Origin: Paenibacillus tyrphae
Lineage (GTDB): Bacteria; Bacillota; Bacilli; Paenibacillales; NBRC-103111
Reading direction: 5' to 3'
DNA length: 64,000 nt
NCBI RefSeq assembly: GCF_024158745.1
Contig: NZ_JAMZAW010000031.1
Span: forward strand, 1 to 64,000
Positions 56,750 to 64,000 of this stretch are shown here, piece after piece. Numbering within the stretch: the first letter of the stretch is position 1; each line of letters opens with the position of its first letter. The translations under genes were made by a program, and so were the position numbers. The notes beneath the pieces were generated by a model. That model saw nothing but the letters and a program-made list of their open reading frames with translations. It made no database searches and had not been told where the DNA came from.

Positions 56750-57133
56750 CTAATTTTTCTTCGGCTTATTATCCAAAATAGATCGTAGTTCCTTAATATC
56801 GTCATCGGACAAAGATTGCTCCTCGATGAAGTGAACCAGCATAGACTTCAGGGCTCCTCCATAAATTCGCTTAATAAATGACTGTGTTTCGGCTTGCCGA
56901 CATTCATCCTGCGAGTAAAGCGGAAAGAATGTATAGAGTTTCTGATTTTGATTTACACCTACTACCTTTTTTTGGACTAGACGATCTAACAGAGTGCGCA
57001 CCGTCTTCGGCTTCCAATCCGTTTTCTCCTGTAGAGAAAGAATAATTTCGTTAGCCGTTTGCGGAGCCTTTTCCCATAGCATGTTCATGACTTCCCATTC
57101 TGCTTCTGAAATATTGGGGACTTTATTAGACAC
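56750..57133 (-). CDS. blaI: BlaI/MecI-family beta-lactamase repressor
   Basis: 127 residues from GTG 57133; its ribosome binding site GAAGGAGG overlaps the blaR1 stop. Winged helix (NISEAEWEVMNMLWEKAPQTANEIILSL, WKPKTVRTLLDRLVQKKVV) plus a C-terminal helical dimerisation domain. BlaI binds dyad operators and is cleaved or released after BlaR1 senses beta-lactams. Here it follows blaR1 rather than preceding it. AT-rich like the rest of the locus. No clear terminator follows before tRNA-Leu. Confidence 0.93.
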   Translation of the reverse strand: MSNKVPNISEAEWEVMNMLWEKAPQTANEIILSLQEKTDWKPKTVRTLLDRLVQKKVVGVNQNQKLYTFFPLYSQDECRQAETQSFIKRIYGGALKSMLVHFIEEQSLSDDDIKELRSILDNKPKKN

Positions 57134-57135
57134 TC

Positions 57136-58932
57136 TTATCCTCCTTCATATATGCCTTTATCCTTCAAAATAGATAACGTTATTTCTGCTGCCTTGCTTC
57201 CGTTGGCGTTCTCTTCATTTTGTATATTTGTTGCAAAGAAATAAACGTCGTCCTTTGTCTCTACATATCCAATGAACCAACCATTTATCATTTTTTTATT
57301 TACAGTACCTGTAGCTGTTTTTCCGGATAGTAGCGCACCATCTTTTTCTTCCAATCTAATCGAATCTTTGACGGTCTGTATATTGTTCTCTTTAAATCCA
57401 AATTGGTTTGTATAAAAAGCTTTTAATAATTGTACCTGCTCTACGGGAGATATCTCTAATGAGGATTCTAACCAATATTGTCCGATTCCTCCAGAAAGAT
57501 TACGATTACCATAGCCTATTTGGTTCAGATAAGCTTGTATTTTATCCTGTTGGATTATTTTATCCAAATCCTGGAAATACCAATTTACTGAATTTTGCAT
57601 TGCTTTAAATAAGGTTTGATCCTTATTCCATGAATCAAAAGGATAATGTATGCCATTCCATGGCATGGAGGAATTTTCTCTCGTTATGACATTGGAATCC
57701 AATCCAAACAACGCAAGATAAATTTTGTAAGTTGAATCCGGAGAAACTCTTAATTTGCTTTGATTTTCGTTATAGATACGATATTGATCTGCTTTCAAAG
57801 CATATAACACAAAGCTCCCTTTATATCCTGAAAAATAATCACTTAAATCCTCGTGCATAGTTCGATCGCTGGTAAAATCGTATCGGTTATGATCATTCGC
57901 CATCACAGAAACGAGTGGAGCCTGACTTGCAACAAGTATTCCCACAAGCATAAAGATAGCGATACTCTTCAGCTTCAATAGCTTTGAATCGGCCGTAAAC
58001 GAAGCAATCCTTTCTATACGTTTCTTTATTTGCTGTTTGGGACCATTGAACTGATTAGTCAAAGCAAAATTTTTGAAATATGATGCTCTGTCCACAACTT
58101 TAATGATGGTATTTCCATATTCGGCAAAGCAGCGTTCATCTAATGAATGTAAAACAGCCATGTCACAAGCTATTTCACGATCTGATCTCATTTCCCTAAA
58201 AGCAAGCCAAACAAGTGGATTGAACCAGTATACGACTTGATAAATAACGATGAGGTAATTCGTCACAATATCTTTATATTTAATGTGATTGAGTTCATGC
58301 AAAATAATATATCTGATATCCTTCAAAGACAACCATTCGTCAAAATGAGTCGGAAATACAACATAGGTTTTCAGAAGGCCAAACGTCATCGGTGAACTGA
58401 CAAGCGGAGATTCCCCTACAATTAAATGTCTCGATATCTTTAAATCCTGCATGCACTGTTCAAATAACACGAGAACTTCTTTGTTTTTCAGGTTAGACGT
58501 AGTGCGTTTAATATTTTTTACCTTTAGCCAGGCATGCATGGTCAAACCGGCCATTACGAGTATCCCTGCGATCCAGGTCAAAGCTAAAATGATATTCAGG
58601 TATGCTGGACTAGCACGGTTTATAGATATCGAAAAGTCCTGCAGCCAATTCACATTTCCAAATTCCTGATCTCCGGTGGTCATAGTGGGAGGACTTATTC
58701 CATCGCTTTGGTTAACACCGAATAAATAGAAATTGTTTCCAAAACTAAATAAATGACTTGATATAAAAGGAAGCAGCAATGCAATAAACAATAGAAACCA
58801 TAGATTATAGTGCCATTTCGCTGAAAGTTGCTTTTGGAACAATTTTTTAATCAGCATAATAGCGGCAATGGTAAAAGACGACACAATGAAGCTAATAACG
58901 AAATGAGTAAAGAACATGCTTTTCGTCTCCAT
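57136..58932 (-). CDS. blaR1: BlaR1/MecR1-type beta-lactam sensor-transducer
   Basis: 598 residues. N-terminal membrane domain with about four helices and an M56 zinc metalloprotease motif HELNH in ILHELNHIKYKD (about 203-207). C-terminal extracellular penicillin-sensing domain: acylation motif STYK in VSPDSTYKIYLA and KTATG near the C-terminus. Beta-lactam acylation activates the cytoplasmic protease, leading to loss of BlaI. The start has a predicted promoter about 120 nt upstream (TTGATG, 16 nt, TATAAA). Confidence 0.93.
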   Translation of the reverse strand: METKSMFFTHFVISFIVSSFTIAAIMLIKKLFQKQLSAKWHYNLWFLLFIALLLPFISSHLFSFGNNFYLFGVNQSDGISPPTMTTGDQEFGNVNWLQDFSISINRASPAYLNIILALTWIAGILVMAGLTMHAWLKVKNIKRTTSNLKNKEVLVLFEQCMQDLKISRHLIVGESPLVSSPMTFGLLKTYVVFPTHFDEWLSLKDIRYIILHELNHIKYKDIVTNYLIVIYQVVYWFNPLVWLAFREMRSDREIACDMAVLHSLDERCFAEYGNTIIKVVDRASYFKNFALTNQFNGPKQQIKKRIERIASFTADSKLLKLKSIAIFMLVGILVASQAPLVSVMANDHNRYDFTSDRTMHEDLSDYFSGYKGSFVLYALKADQYRIYNENQSKLRVSPDSTYKIYLALFGLDSNVITRENSSMPWNGIHYPFDSWNKDQTLFKAMQNSVNWYFQDLDKIIQQDKIQAYLNQIGYGNRNLSGGIGQYWLESSLEISPVEQVQLLKAFYTNQFGFKENNIQTVKDSIRLEEKDGALLSGKTATGTVNKKMINGWFIGYVETKDDVYFFATNIQNEENANGSKAAEITLSILKDKGIYEGG

Positions 58933-59050
58933 CTCTCAACCTTTCGGTTGAAATCATTAAAGCAGCAAAACTTGTAGCCTGAATTTTAGCAGTTGACTGT
59001 CATTTTATCAACTACCATCCTTGATCTTTCATTCCAATTTTGACTGCTTC

Positions 59051-59078
59051 TTTATAATGAAAAATGACAGCACATCAA
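59051..59078 (-). promoter_or_regulatory. blaR1-blaI promoter
   Basis: Minus strand TTGATG (59078-59073), 16-nt spacer, TATAAA (59056-59051). TGACAG occurs on each side (59065-59070 and about 58997), but no clear TACA-TGTA BlaI dyad overlaps it. Confidence 0.55.
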
Positions 59079-59086
59079 ACTGATTT

Positions 59087-59122
59087 GGAATAGGCTGGCT
59101 CGTACATAAGCCAACTTATTCC
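59087..59122 (-). terminator. terminator of bla
   Basis: GGAATAGGCTGGCT 59087-59100 with AGCCAACTTATTCC 59109-59122, imperfect stem with an 8-nt loop, about 43 nt after the bla stop. T-run is weak. Confidence 0.55.
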
Positions 59123-59164
59123 ATGCCTTGAGAGAGTTTAGACGCTATGGTTGATCATTGCAGT

Positions 59165-60085
59165 TTACTTCAAGGCGTCCATTGCTATTTTCGCAGCCTG
59201 CGCGATAAGGTCATCATTATAAGCGGAATCCTGCTTATCGCGACTGGACAGAATTGCGATAATGATGGGGTCTCTGTTCGGCGGCCAAACAATAGCAATG
59301 TCGTTACGCGTTCCATAACTGGCGGCACCGGTTTTATCTCCAACCTGCCAGCCTTCGGGTACGCCCGCACGGATCAGTTTAGCCCCAGTCGTGTTCCCCC
59401 GCAGCCAATCTGTAAGGAGCTTACGTTTGTCAGCAGGAAGCACGTCGCCGACCGTGAAAGCCTGAAGGGTTGTGGCAAGCGCTTTAGGTGTACTTGTATC
59501 TCGTGTGTCTCCCGGGATGGCTTGGTTCAAATCTGTTTCAAAACGTGCAGACGTAGTAACGTTATCGCCGATCTTTTTCAGAGCTGTTTCAAAACCCTTA
59601 GGGCCACCCAATTCTTTTAGTAAGAGATTCCCCGCGGTGTTGTCGCTATAACGGATAGCAGCGTCGCAGATATCCCTAAGGGTCATCCCTGTTTCCACGT
59701 GTTTTTCTGTTATGGGTGAATAAGTGACCAAGTCTTCCTTGGTGTAGGTGATTACTTTATCGAGATTAGAGCTTTGCTGAAGCACTGCGCCTGCCGCCAA
59801 AGCCTTATAGGTGGATGCAAAAGCGAACCGTTCCTCAGGTCTGTAAGCAATCGTCCGACTCGTACCGGTATCAATTGCATACACACCAAGTCTAGCGCCA
59901 AATTTGTTCTCGAGTTGAATAAACTCGTCAGACTCGGATGTAACTACTGTCTGAGTCTTCTCTGTCGACTGGGTAACAGGGGGATTGACAGCCTTCGCAC
60001 AACCAATGAGCAAGATGGGTACAAACAATAGAGGTAAAGCAATTTTATTGCAAATTTTTACTATAGAATGTTTAGATTTACTCAA
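59165..60085 (-). CDS. class A beta-lactamase, lipoprotein form
   Basis: 306 residues from TTG 60085 (AGAGG 9 nt upstream). Lipoprotein signal with lipobox LIGC (Cys29). Active-site signatures all present: STYK 91-94 (Ser70 equivalent), SDN in YSDNTAGN, ExxLN in FETDLNQAIPG (Glu166 equivalent) and KTG in GDKTGAASYGTRND. Expected to hydrolyse penicillins; spectrum not inferable. First gene of an inducible locus with blaR1-blaI downstream on the same strand and two BlaI-type dyads over its promoter. Low GC suggests horizontal acquisition. Confidence 0.95.
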   Translation of the reverse strand: MSKSKHSIVKICNKIALPLLFVPILLIGCAKAVNPPVTQSTEKTQTVVTSESDEFIQLENKFGARLGVYAIDTGTSRTIAYRPEERFAFASTYKALAAGAVLQQSSNLDKVITYTKEDLVTYSPITEKHVETGMTLRDICDAAIRYSDNTAGNLLLKELGGPKGFETALKKIGDNVTTSARFETDLNQAIPGDTRDTSTPKALATTLQAFTVGDVLPADKRKLLTDWLRGNTTGAKLIRAGVPEGWQVGDKTGAASYGTRNDIAIVWPPNRDPIIIAILSSRDKQDSAYNDDLIAQAAKIAMDALK

Positions 60086-60179
60086 GATATTTAACCTCTT
60101 TTCAAAAAATATTATGTAAGCTGAAAACGAAAAAACTGTTTTTTTCTATTCTATACTCTGTTACTCCTCTCTAATTTTG

Positions 60180-60225
60180 ATTACATTCGTAATATGATAC
60201 TACACTTGTAGTCTATCGATGTCAA
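60180..60225 (-). promoter_or_regulatory. bla promoter with two BlaI operators
   Basis: Minus strand TTGACA (60225-60220), 17-nt spacer, TAGTAT (60202-60197). Operator 1 ACTACACTTGTAGT (60199-60212) overlaps the -10; operator 2 ATTACATTCGTAAT (60180-60193) covers the start region. Both match the TACA-N2-TGTA type dyad of BlaI/MecI. Confidence 0.85.
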
Positions 60226-60250
60226 ATTAAGCACCAGCTTAAAATAAAAA

Positions 60251-60286
60251 GGTTCCTGCTCTGCCAGAGAAAGCAGATCAGAAACC
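60251..60286 (-). terminator. terminator of the solute-binding-protein operon
   Basis: GGTTCCTGCTCTGC 60251-60264 with GCAGATCAGAAACC 60273-60286, two mismatches, then TTTTTATTTT on the minus strand. Confidence 0.75.
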
Positions 60287-60352
60287 TGTCGTTTGTTTTA
60301 ATGGGCAAAGGTATACACCTTCGCCCATGATTTTATTTTTCAGCCCGCAACT

Positions 60353-61675
60353 TTAATTAACAGCCTGCGACTTCCAATAGCTCTCCATCTCTTTAATGAA
60401 CCCTTTACGATCAATCTTGTTAATTAAATATTTCTGCATGGAGGCGCCCAGCTTAGCGTAATGATCCCCGGGAAGGAATTTGAACATTCCGAGATTAATA
60501 ACCTTGCCTTCTTTAACATAATTACTTATTGAAGGAGAAATGGCATTCGTCCCCTTTACTTTTAAATCTTTATAAGGCATGATTAATCCCATTTTGGAAA
60601 TAATGGAGTTTTGTCCCTGTTCACTTGTGACCATCCACTCAAAAAATTGTTTGGCTGCTTCCTGCTGCTCCGGTGTTGCTCTTGTTTTATCGATGGTGTA
60701 CAGAAACGGTTCCAAAACCGGAATCTCCTGGTTCCCGTAGTCATCCGGGTTGTTGCTGATTGGAACCGGCATGATTCCAAATTGTTTGTCCCGGCCTTCG
60801 ACAGGGTCCATTACGGACCAAGCCCAATCTCCCATAAAGTAGAATGCCGCGTTACCTTTGGCAAAATCTATCGTATCTTTATTGAAGTCGGCGACAATCG
60901 GATCGTTCTTTCGAAGATTATACTTTTTAAGCAAGTCGAAGGTATCCAGCAAACCATTGAATTGGGGATTGCCGGATAAATCCACGCTTCCCTTTTTCAA
61001 GCCCTCCAAAAAATTACGATTATCTTCAACCTTTTTGGATTGCAGGCCGTAGGCTAACGATAAATAATGGGAGCCTAAAGACCAGTCCGATCCATGAATC
61101 AATACCGGCGCCTTGCCGGCGGCTTCCACTTTTTTGAACAAAGCTTCCAAATCATTGCGGGTTTTCACCGATGCGGGATCAAAAGTTCCTCCGATCGCTT
61201 CCTCAACTACCCGTTTGTTGTACAATAAACCGTAACCCTGCGTAGTCCACGGCACACCGACAAATTTGCCCTCAAATAAGTTCCTTTCAATCGTGCCTGG
61301 CAGCGTCAACTTTTCGTATTTTGCTTTCTCCGACTCCAAATCCAGCAATGTGTCTTTGAACTTTAATACCGTTTGCTGTTCCAGCATGGCGGCCGTAGGC
61401 GGATTGCTGGAAGCCTGAAGCGCTTCGTATTTTTGTATATAATCGGTTCCTGCTTGCGCATTCAATAATTCAATTTTCACTTCCGGGCGCTCTTGCTGAT
61501 ACGCCTTCACCAAATCGGAAAAAGCGTTGTTCTGATCCACCGTATAAAAAGTAATCTTGACGCCCTTCTCCGATTGAGCCGCTCCCGGCGATGCATCCTT
61601 ATTGGAACAAGCGACCACCGTAGATAACAGCAAAGCCGTACAAACTCCGAGCTTGATACCCGCTTTGATTTTCAA
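60353..61675 (-). CDS. ABC sugar transporter solute-binding lipoprotein
   Basis: 440 residues from TTG 61675 with AAGGGGG upstream. Lipoprotein signal with lipid-attached Cys23 (STVVACSNKD). Family 1 extracellular solute-binding fold: VKITFYTVDQNNAFSDLVKAYQQERPEVKIELLN, AAFYFMGDWAWSV, ATPEQQEAAKQFFEWM. Delivers an oligosaccharide to a membrane ABC complex that is not in the window. Follows the Nif3-like gene by 18 nt in one operon with the esterase and sucrose phosphorylase genes. Confidence 0.9.
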   Translation of the reverse strand: MKIKAGIKLGVCTALLLSTVVACSNKDASPGAAQSEKGVKITFYTVDQNNAFSDLVKAYQQERPEVKIELLNAQAGTDYIQKYEALQASSNPPTAAMLEQQTVLKFKDTLLDLESEKAKYEKLTLPGTIERNLFEGKFVGVPWTTQGYGLLYNKRVVEEAIGGTFDPASVKTRNDLEALFKKVEAAGKAPVLIHGSDWSLGSHYLSLAYGLQSKKVEDNRNFLEGLKKGSVDLSGNPQFNGLLDTFDLLKKYNLRKNDPIVADFNKDTIDFAKGNAAFYFMGDWAWSVMDPVEGRDKQFGIMPVPISNNPDDYGNQEIPVLEPFLYTIDKTRATPEQQEAAKQFFEWMVTSEQGQNSIISKMGLIMPYKDLKVKGTNAISPSISNYVKEGKVINLGMFKFLPGDHYAKLGASMQKYLINKIDRKGFIKEMESYWKSQAVN

Positions 61676-61693
61676 TATCTTTTCCCCCTTATC

Positions 61694-62497
61694 TTATAAA
61701 TAAGTAAACGGCTCTCTCGCATCAATAAAGACGACCGGAATCCCATGGACCAAAGGCTGCAGCCATTCCGCCATAAATTTCATGCCCCATTCTTCGCTGC
61801 GTTCATGCCCTACAACGATCATGGCTTTGTTAAGTCCAAGCATTTGGGCGTCGTTGATATAGGCGCAGAGCGTCCACTCCATTATTTCGCCGCAAATCAT
61901 GACATCCAAATTCATATTTCGCATCAATTCCATCGGCATTTGTTCTCTTCCCAGGCCCAAGCTGCCCCCGCCCACTAAAATTCCGACTCTTGAACATTTC
62001 ATTTCGGGTTTGCCGATGATTTGTATCACATCCATGGACAACTTGCGCTTAAAAAAGCTCGCCAGCTCCGCCAAACTGACCTCCTCAATTTGGTAGGTGT
62101 GAGGATTTCCGTCAAGCATATTGTTTTCCCAGCCAATTTCTTTTAGGAGGCCGTCATAGATTTTGTCTGTTTTCCCCATGTGCATGTAATCGTGAAACCG
62201 CCAGATCACGATCTCATTCTCATCTATCAATTTTTTCTTAGCCGCATATACAGGGTCGTCCTGAAGCCAGTCCGTTTCATCGTTTCCCGTATAGTAGGTA
62301 GGCTCATGAGTAATAATCATATTGGCCCCGCAAGCGATTGCCTGCTTGATAACGTCAACCGTTGCCATAAATGTCGTTACAATTCCGGTGACCTCCGTGT
62401 CGGGACTGCCGCTCATGATCCTGTCTCCGGTTTCGGGCAATCTAAAATCGCCGCACGAATCTTTCAAAATGGCATCAATCACTTGTTGAACCTTCAT
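61694..62497 (-). CDS. Nif3-like dinuclear metal center protein
   Basis: 267 residues from ATG 62497 (GAAGGGATT upstream). Metal-ligand patterns of the Nif3/YqfO family: ITHEPTYYTG and C-terminal VVGHERSEEWGMKF. The family forms toroidal hexamers with a two-metal site; enzymatic function is unproven, though some act as GTP cyclohydrolase-like or hydrolase proteins. Divergent members inside sugar-uptake operons are common in Paenibacillus. Lies between the esterase and the solute-binding protein genes. Confidence 0.85.
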   Translation of the reverse strand: MKVQQVIDAILKDSCGDFRLPETGDRIMSGSPDTEVTGIVTTFMATVDVIKQAIACGANMIITHEPTYYTGNDETDWLQDDPVYAAKKKLIDENEIVIWRFHDYMHMGKTDKIYDGLLKEIGWENNMLDGNPHTYQIEEVSLAELASFFKRKLSMDVIQIIGKPEMKCSRVGILVGGGSLGLGREQMPMELMRNMNLDVMICGEIMEWTLCAYINDAQMLGLNKAMIVVGHERSEEWGMKFMAEWLQPLVHGIPVVFIDAREPFTYL

Positions 62498-62558
62498 TTC
62501 CAATCCCTTCTTTCGTTAAGATTACGCCCCAAATAGCGCTGCCGCTCTCCCTAAGGAA

Positions 62559-63491
62559 TCAACGCTTAAAAGCTCTCGCCAAAGCATCCAAGTATCCGTT
62601 TCTGGCGCGTTGACTGATCTCCGCATCCGGAACAACGTGTTCGAAGCCGTGATAGCATCCGGGATAAAGCTGAAATTCGACATCAACTCCTGCCTGTGCA
62701 AGACGCGCAACATAGTCGATCGTCTCGTCGCGGAACGGATCAAGCTGCCCTACGCAAGTATAGACCGGAGGCAGGCCGGCCAAGCTCTTCGCGCGGCTTG
62801 GCGCCGCATAAGGGGAAATGTCTCCATGGGCATGCTCGCCAAGATACATCTTCCAGGCCGCAAGGTTATTGGCCCTGTTCCAAACCGCTTGATGCGTAAT
62901 TTCGTGGCTTGAGGGCGTAACGTTACGATCGTCGATCATCGGGTACAACGGCATTTGAAAACAAATGGCCGGTCCGCCTTTATCCCGAGCCATCAGCGCC
63001 AATGCCGCCGTCAATCCCCCTCCCGCACTTGCCCCGCCAATCGCAATCCGCGACAAATCGATATTCATTTCCTCCGCGCGGTTGGTTATCCATTCCAATG
63101 CGGCGTAGCAGTCTTCAATGGCCGCCGGAAACGGATGTTCGGGGGCAAGGCGATAGTCGGGCGAAATAACGATGCAATTGGCCGCTTTTACAAAGCATTC
63201 GCAGAGTACGTCATCGGAACTCGGGTGACCCAACACATATCCCCCGCCATGGATCCAAAGAAAAGCAGGCAGCTTTTGATCCTCTCTCCGGACCGGTTCA
63301 TAAATCTTGACCAGCATTTCCTTTGAATCTCCGCCGGATATATAACGTTCCGTAATTTGAACGGATTTCGAGCTATTCGCGGGAGGCAAAGGGCGCTGCC
63401 TCTCCATAGCCAGATCATCGGGCAAATAAAGAGGCGTTAAAAGCTCTACCCCTTGCTTTAATTCCGGAGCCACTCTGCTTATGAAGTCCAA
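62559..63491 (-). CDS. alpha/beta hydrolase, hormone-sensitive-lipase-type esterase
   Basis: 310 residues from TTG 63491, 8 nt after GGAGG; the frame opens at 63506 but that codon is inside the ribosome binding site. Oxyanion motif HGGGYVLG, nucleophile GGASAGGGL (Ser), acid DPFRDE and His in YHGFEHV. HSL-family carboxylesterase, cytoplasmic. In a sugar operon it may be a deacetylase for acylated oligosaccharides (inference). Confidence 0.9.
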   Translation of the reverse strand: MDFISRVAPELKQGVELLTPLYLPDDLAMERQRPLPPANSSKSVQITERYISGGDSKEMLVKIYEPVRREDQKLPAFLWIHGGGYVLGHPSSDDVLCECFVKAANCIVISPDYRLAPEHPFPAAIEDCYAALEWITNRAEEMNIDLSRIAIGGASAGGGLTAALALMARDKGGPAICFQMPLYPMIDDRNVTPSSHEITHQAVWNRANNLAAWKMYLGEHAHGDISPYAAPSRAKSLAGLPPVYTCVGQLDPFRDETIDYVARLAQAGVDVEFQLYPGCYHGFEHVVPDAEISQRARNGYLDALARAFKR

Positions 63492-63532
63492 TATCCATAC
63501 CTCCAATTATGATGAAATTTCCCCAAGCTTAA

Positions 63533-64000
63533 TCAGACTGCAAAATGATCGGCGAATCCTTCTTCATCGACATAGGAAATCTCGGCAAGGCCTGCTCTTA
63601 AGTCGACTAGCAACATACAACTCTTATCGTCCTTTGTCCACTTGAGACGAAGCTCATCCGCCGGCGAATCAAGAACCTCAAATTCTCCTTGGAAAGCTTC
63701 ATATTCGTTCCTGAAACGGATCAGCCTCAAAAGCCGCTGCACCGCTTCCTTCTCCAGAGACCGCTCGATCTCTTCCAGAGAGAAGTTGTGGCGGTTGATT
63801 TCCCGGCCTTCTCCGGTATTCTTTACACGTTCATAATCGTTCTCGCCGGCCAACAGCCCCACATAGTACACCTGCGGAATGCCGGGCGTAAAGAACTGAA
63901 TGGCGCGTGCCGTCAAATAAGCGTCGTCATCGCTGTTCAATGCGGAATAATAGGTACACCGGATTTGATGGACATCAAATCCATCCGCCGCTTTATGTTC
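63533..64000 (-). CDS. sucrose phosphorylase, C-terminal part (runs off window)
   Basis: The frame is open to the window edge; only the last about 155 codons are visible. FDVHQIRCTYYSALNSDDD, AIQFFTPGIPQVYYVGLLAG and GREINRHNFSLEEIE are typical of GH13 sucrose phosphorylases, which convert sucrose and phosphate to glucose 1-phosphate and fructose (some relatives act on glucosylglycerate or sucrose 6-phosphate). First visible gene of the leftward operon ending with the solute-binding protein. Confidence 0.85.
   Translation of the reverse strand, partial: EHKAADGFDVHQIRCTYYSALNSDDDAYLTARAIQFFTPGIPQVYYVGLLAGENDYERVKNTGEGREINRHNFSLEEIERSLEKEAVQRLLRLIRFRNEYEAFQGEFEVLDSPADELRLKWTKDDKSCMLLVDLRAGLAEISYVDEEGFADHFAV

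Noticed and set aside
56593-56805. 70-codon minus-strand frame overlapping the blaI end
   Set aside because: Overlaps blaI in another frame and lacks a ribosome binding site.
1-64000. CRISPR array, rRNA operon, intact insertion sequence or prophage
   Set aside because: No regularly spaced long repeats, rRNA-like sequence, intact transposase or phage structural genes were seen; the only mobile-element trace is the serine recombinase fragment near 37.5 kb.

Overview
The window looks like the chromosome of a Gram-positive, spore-forming-type Firmicute, most likely Paenibacillaceae (Paenibacillus or a close relative). The signs are strong AGGAGG-type ribosome binding sites, frequent TTG/GTG starts, B. 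subtilis-type genes (yqhG/yqhH, lipM, yqzE, yjdF with its leader RNA, hutP-hutH, ytr-like GntR/ABC), a cobalamin-dependent ribonucleotide reductase with NrdR boxes, a GntR-HTH/solute-binding fusion regulator and many carbohydrate genes. Base composition is a mosaic: core blocks are moderately GC-rich, while about 0-8 kb, 27-31 kb and 56.6-60.2 kb are visibly AT-rich and look acquired.

Layout. 0-6.4 kb: small, mostly separate immunity-type genes (one SMI1/KNR4 protein, several unrecognised), two broken by single-base frameshifts. Five carry the same stem-loop just after their stop. Two GC-rich, hairpin-dense, non-coding elements and a stretch of helically phased A-tracts lie among them. 6.5-11.8 kb: a leftward operon of DUF6530-like protein, MoxR-type AAA+ ATPase, vWA protein, degenerate GIY-YIG protein, followed by a coiled-coil DUF2325 protein. 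A good sigma-A promoter is followed by five 8-nt tandem repeats in the 5' UTR, and an A9 tract joins the AAA+ and vWA frames. This is the best candidate for an undescribed system. 12-16 kb: Tat-exported beta-helix protein and a GntR-SBP sensor-regulator, with a consensus cre site upstream. 16-25.5 kb: a two-module NRPS (half C-A-T-E-C-A-T-C, no thioesterase) whose stop overlaps the start of a GT17 glycosyltransferase. 25.8-35.2 kb: SDR, isochorismatase-type hydrolase, MacB-like ABC exporter, divergent YtrA-like GntR/ABC operon, membrane GDPD.

35.3-39.4 kb is a gene graveyard: broken alcohol dehydrogenase, two AraC regulators, a serine recombinase piece, a broken acetamidase/formamidase and a transporter tail. 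39.5-56 kb is core genome: nrdJ, dat, lipM, a lipoprotein, yqhH-yqhG, a secreted protein, yqzE, the yjdF riboswitch and yjdF, argS, hsp20, GNAT, and hutP-hutH with a HutP-controlled terminator. 56.4-60.2 kb: tRNA-Leu(CAG), then a complete inducible class A beta-lactamase locus (bla, blaR1, blaI) with two BlaI-type operators. 60.3-64 kb: sugar-uptake-like cluster with a solute-binding lipoprotein, Nif3-like protein, esterase and the C-terminal part of a sucrose phosphorylase running off the window.

All calls are from reading the sequence and remembered family features; no database search was run.
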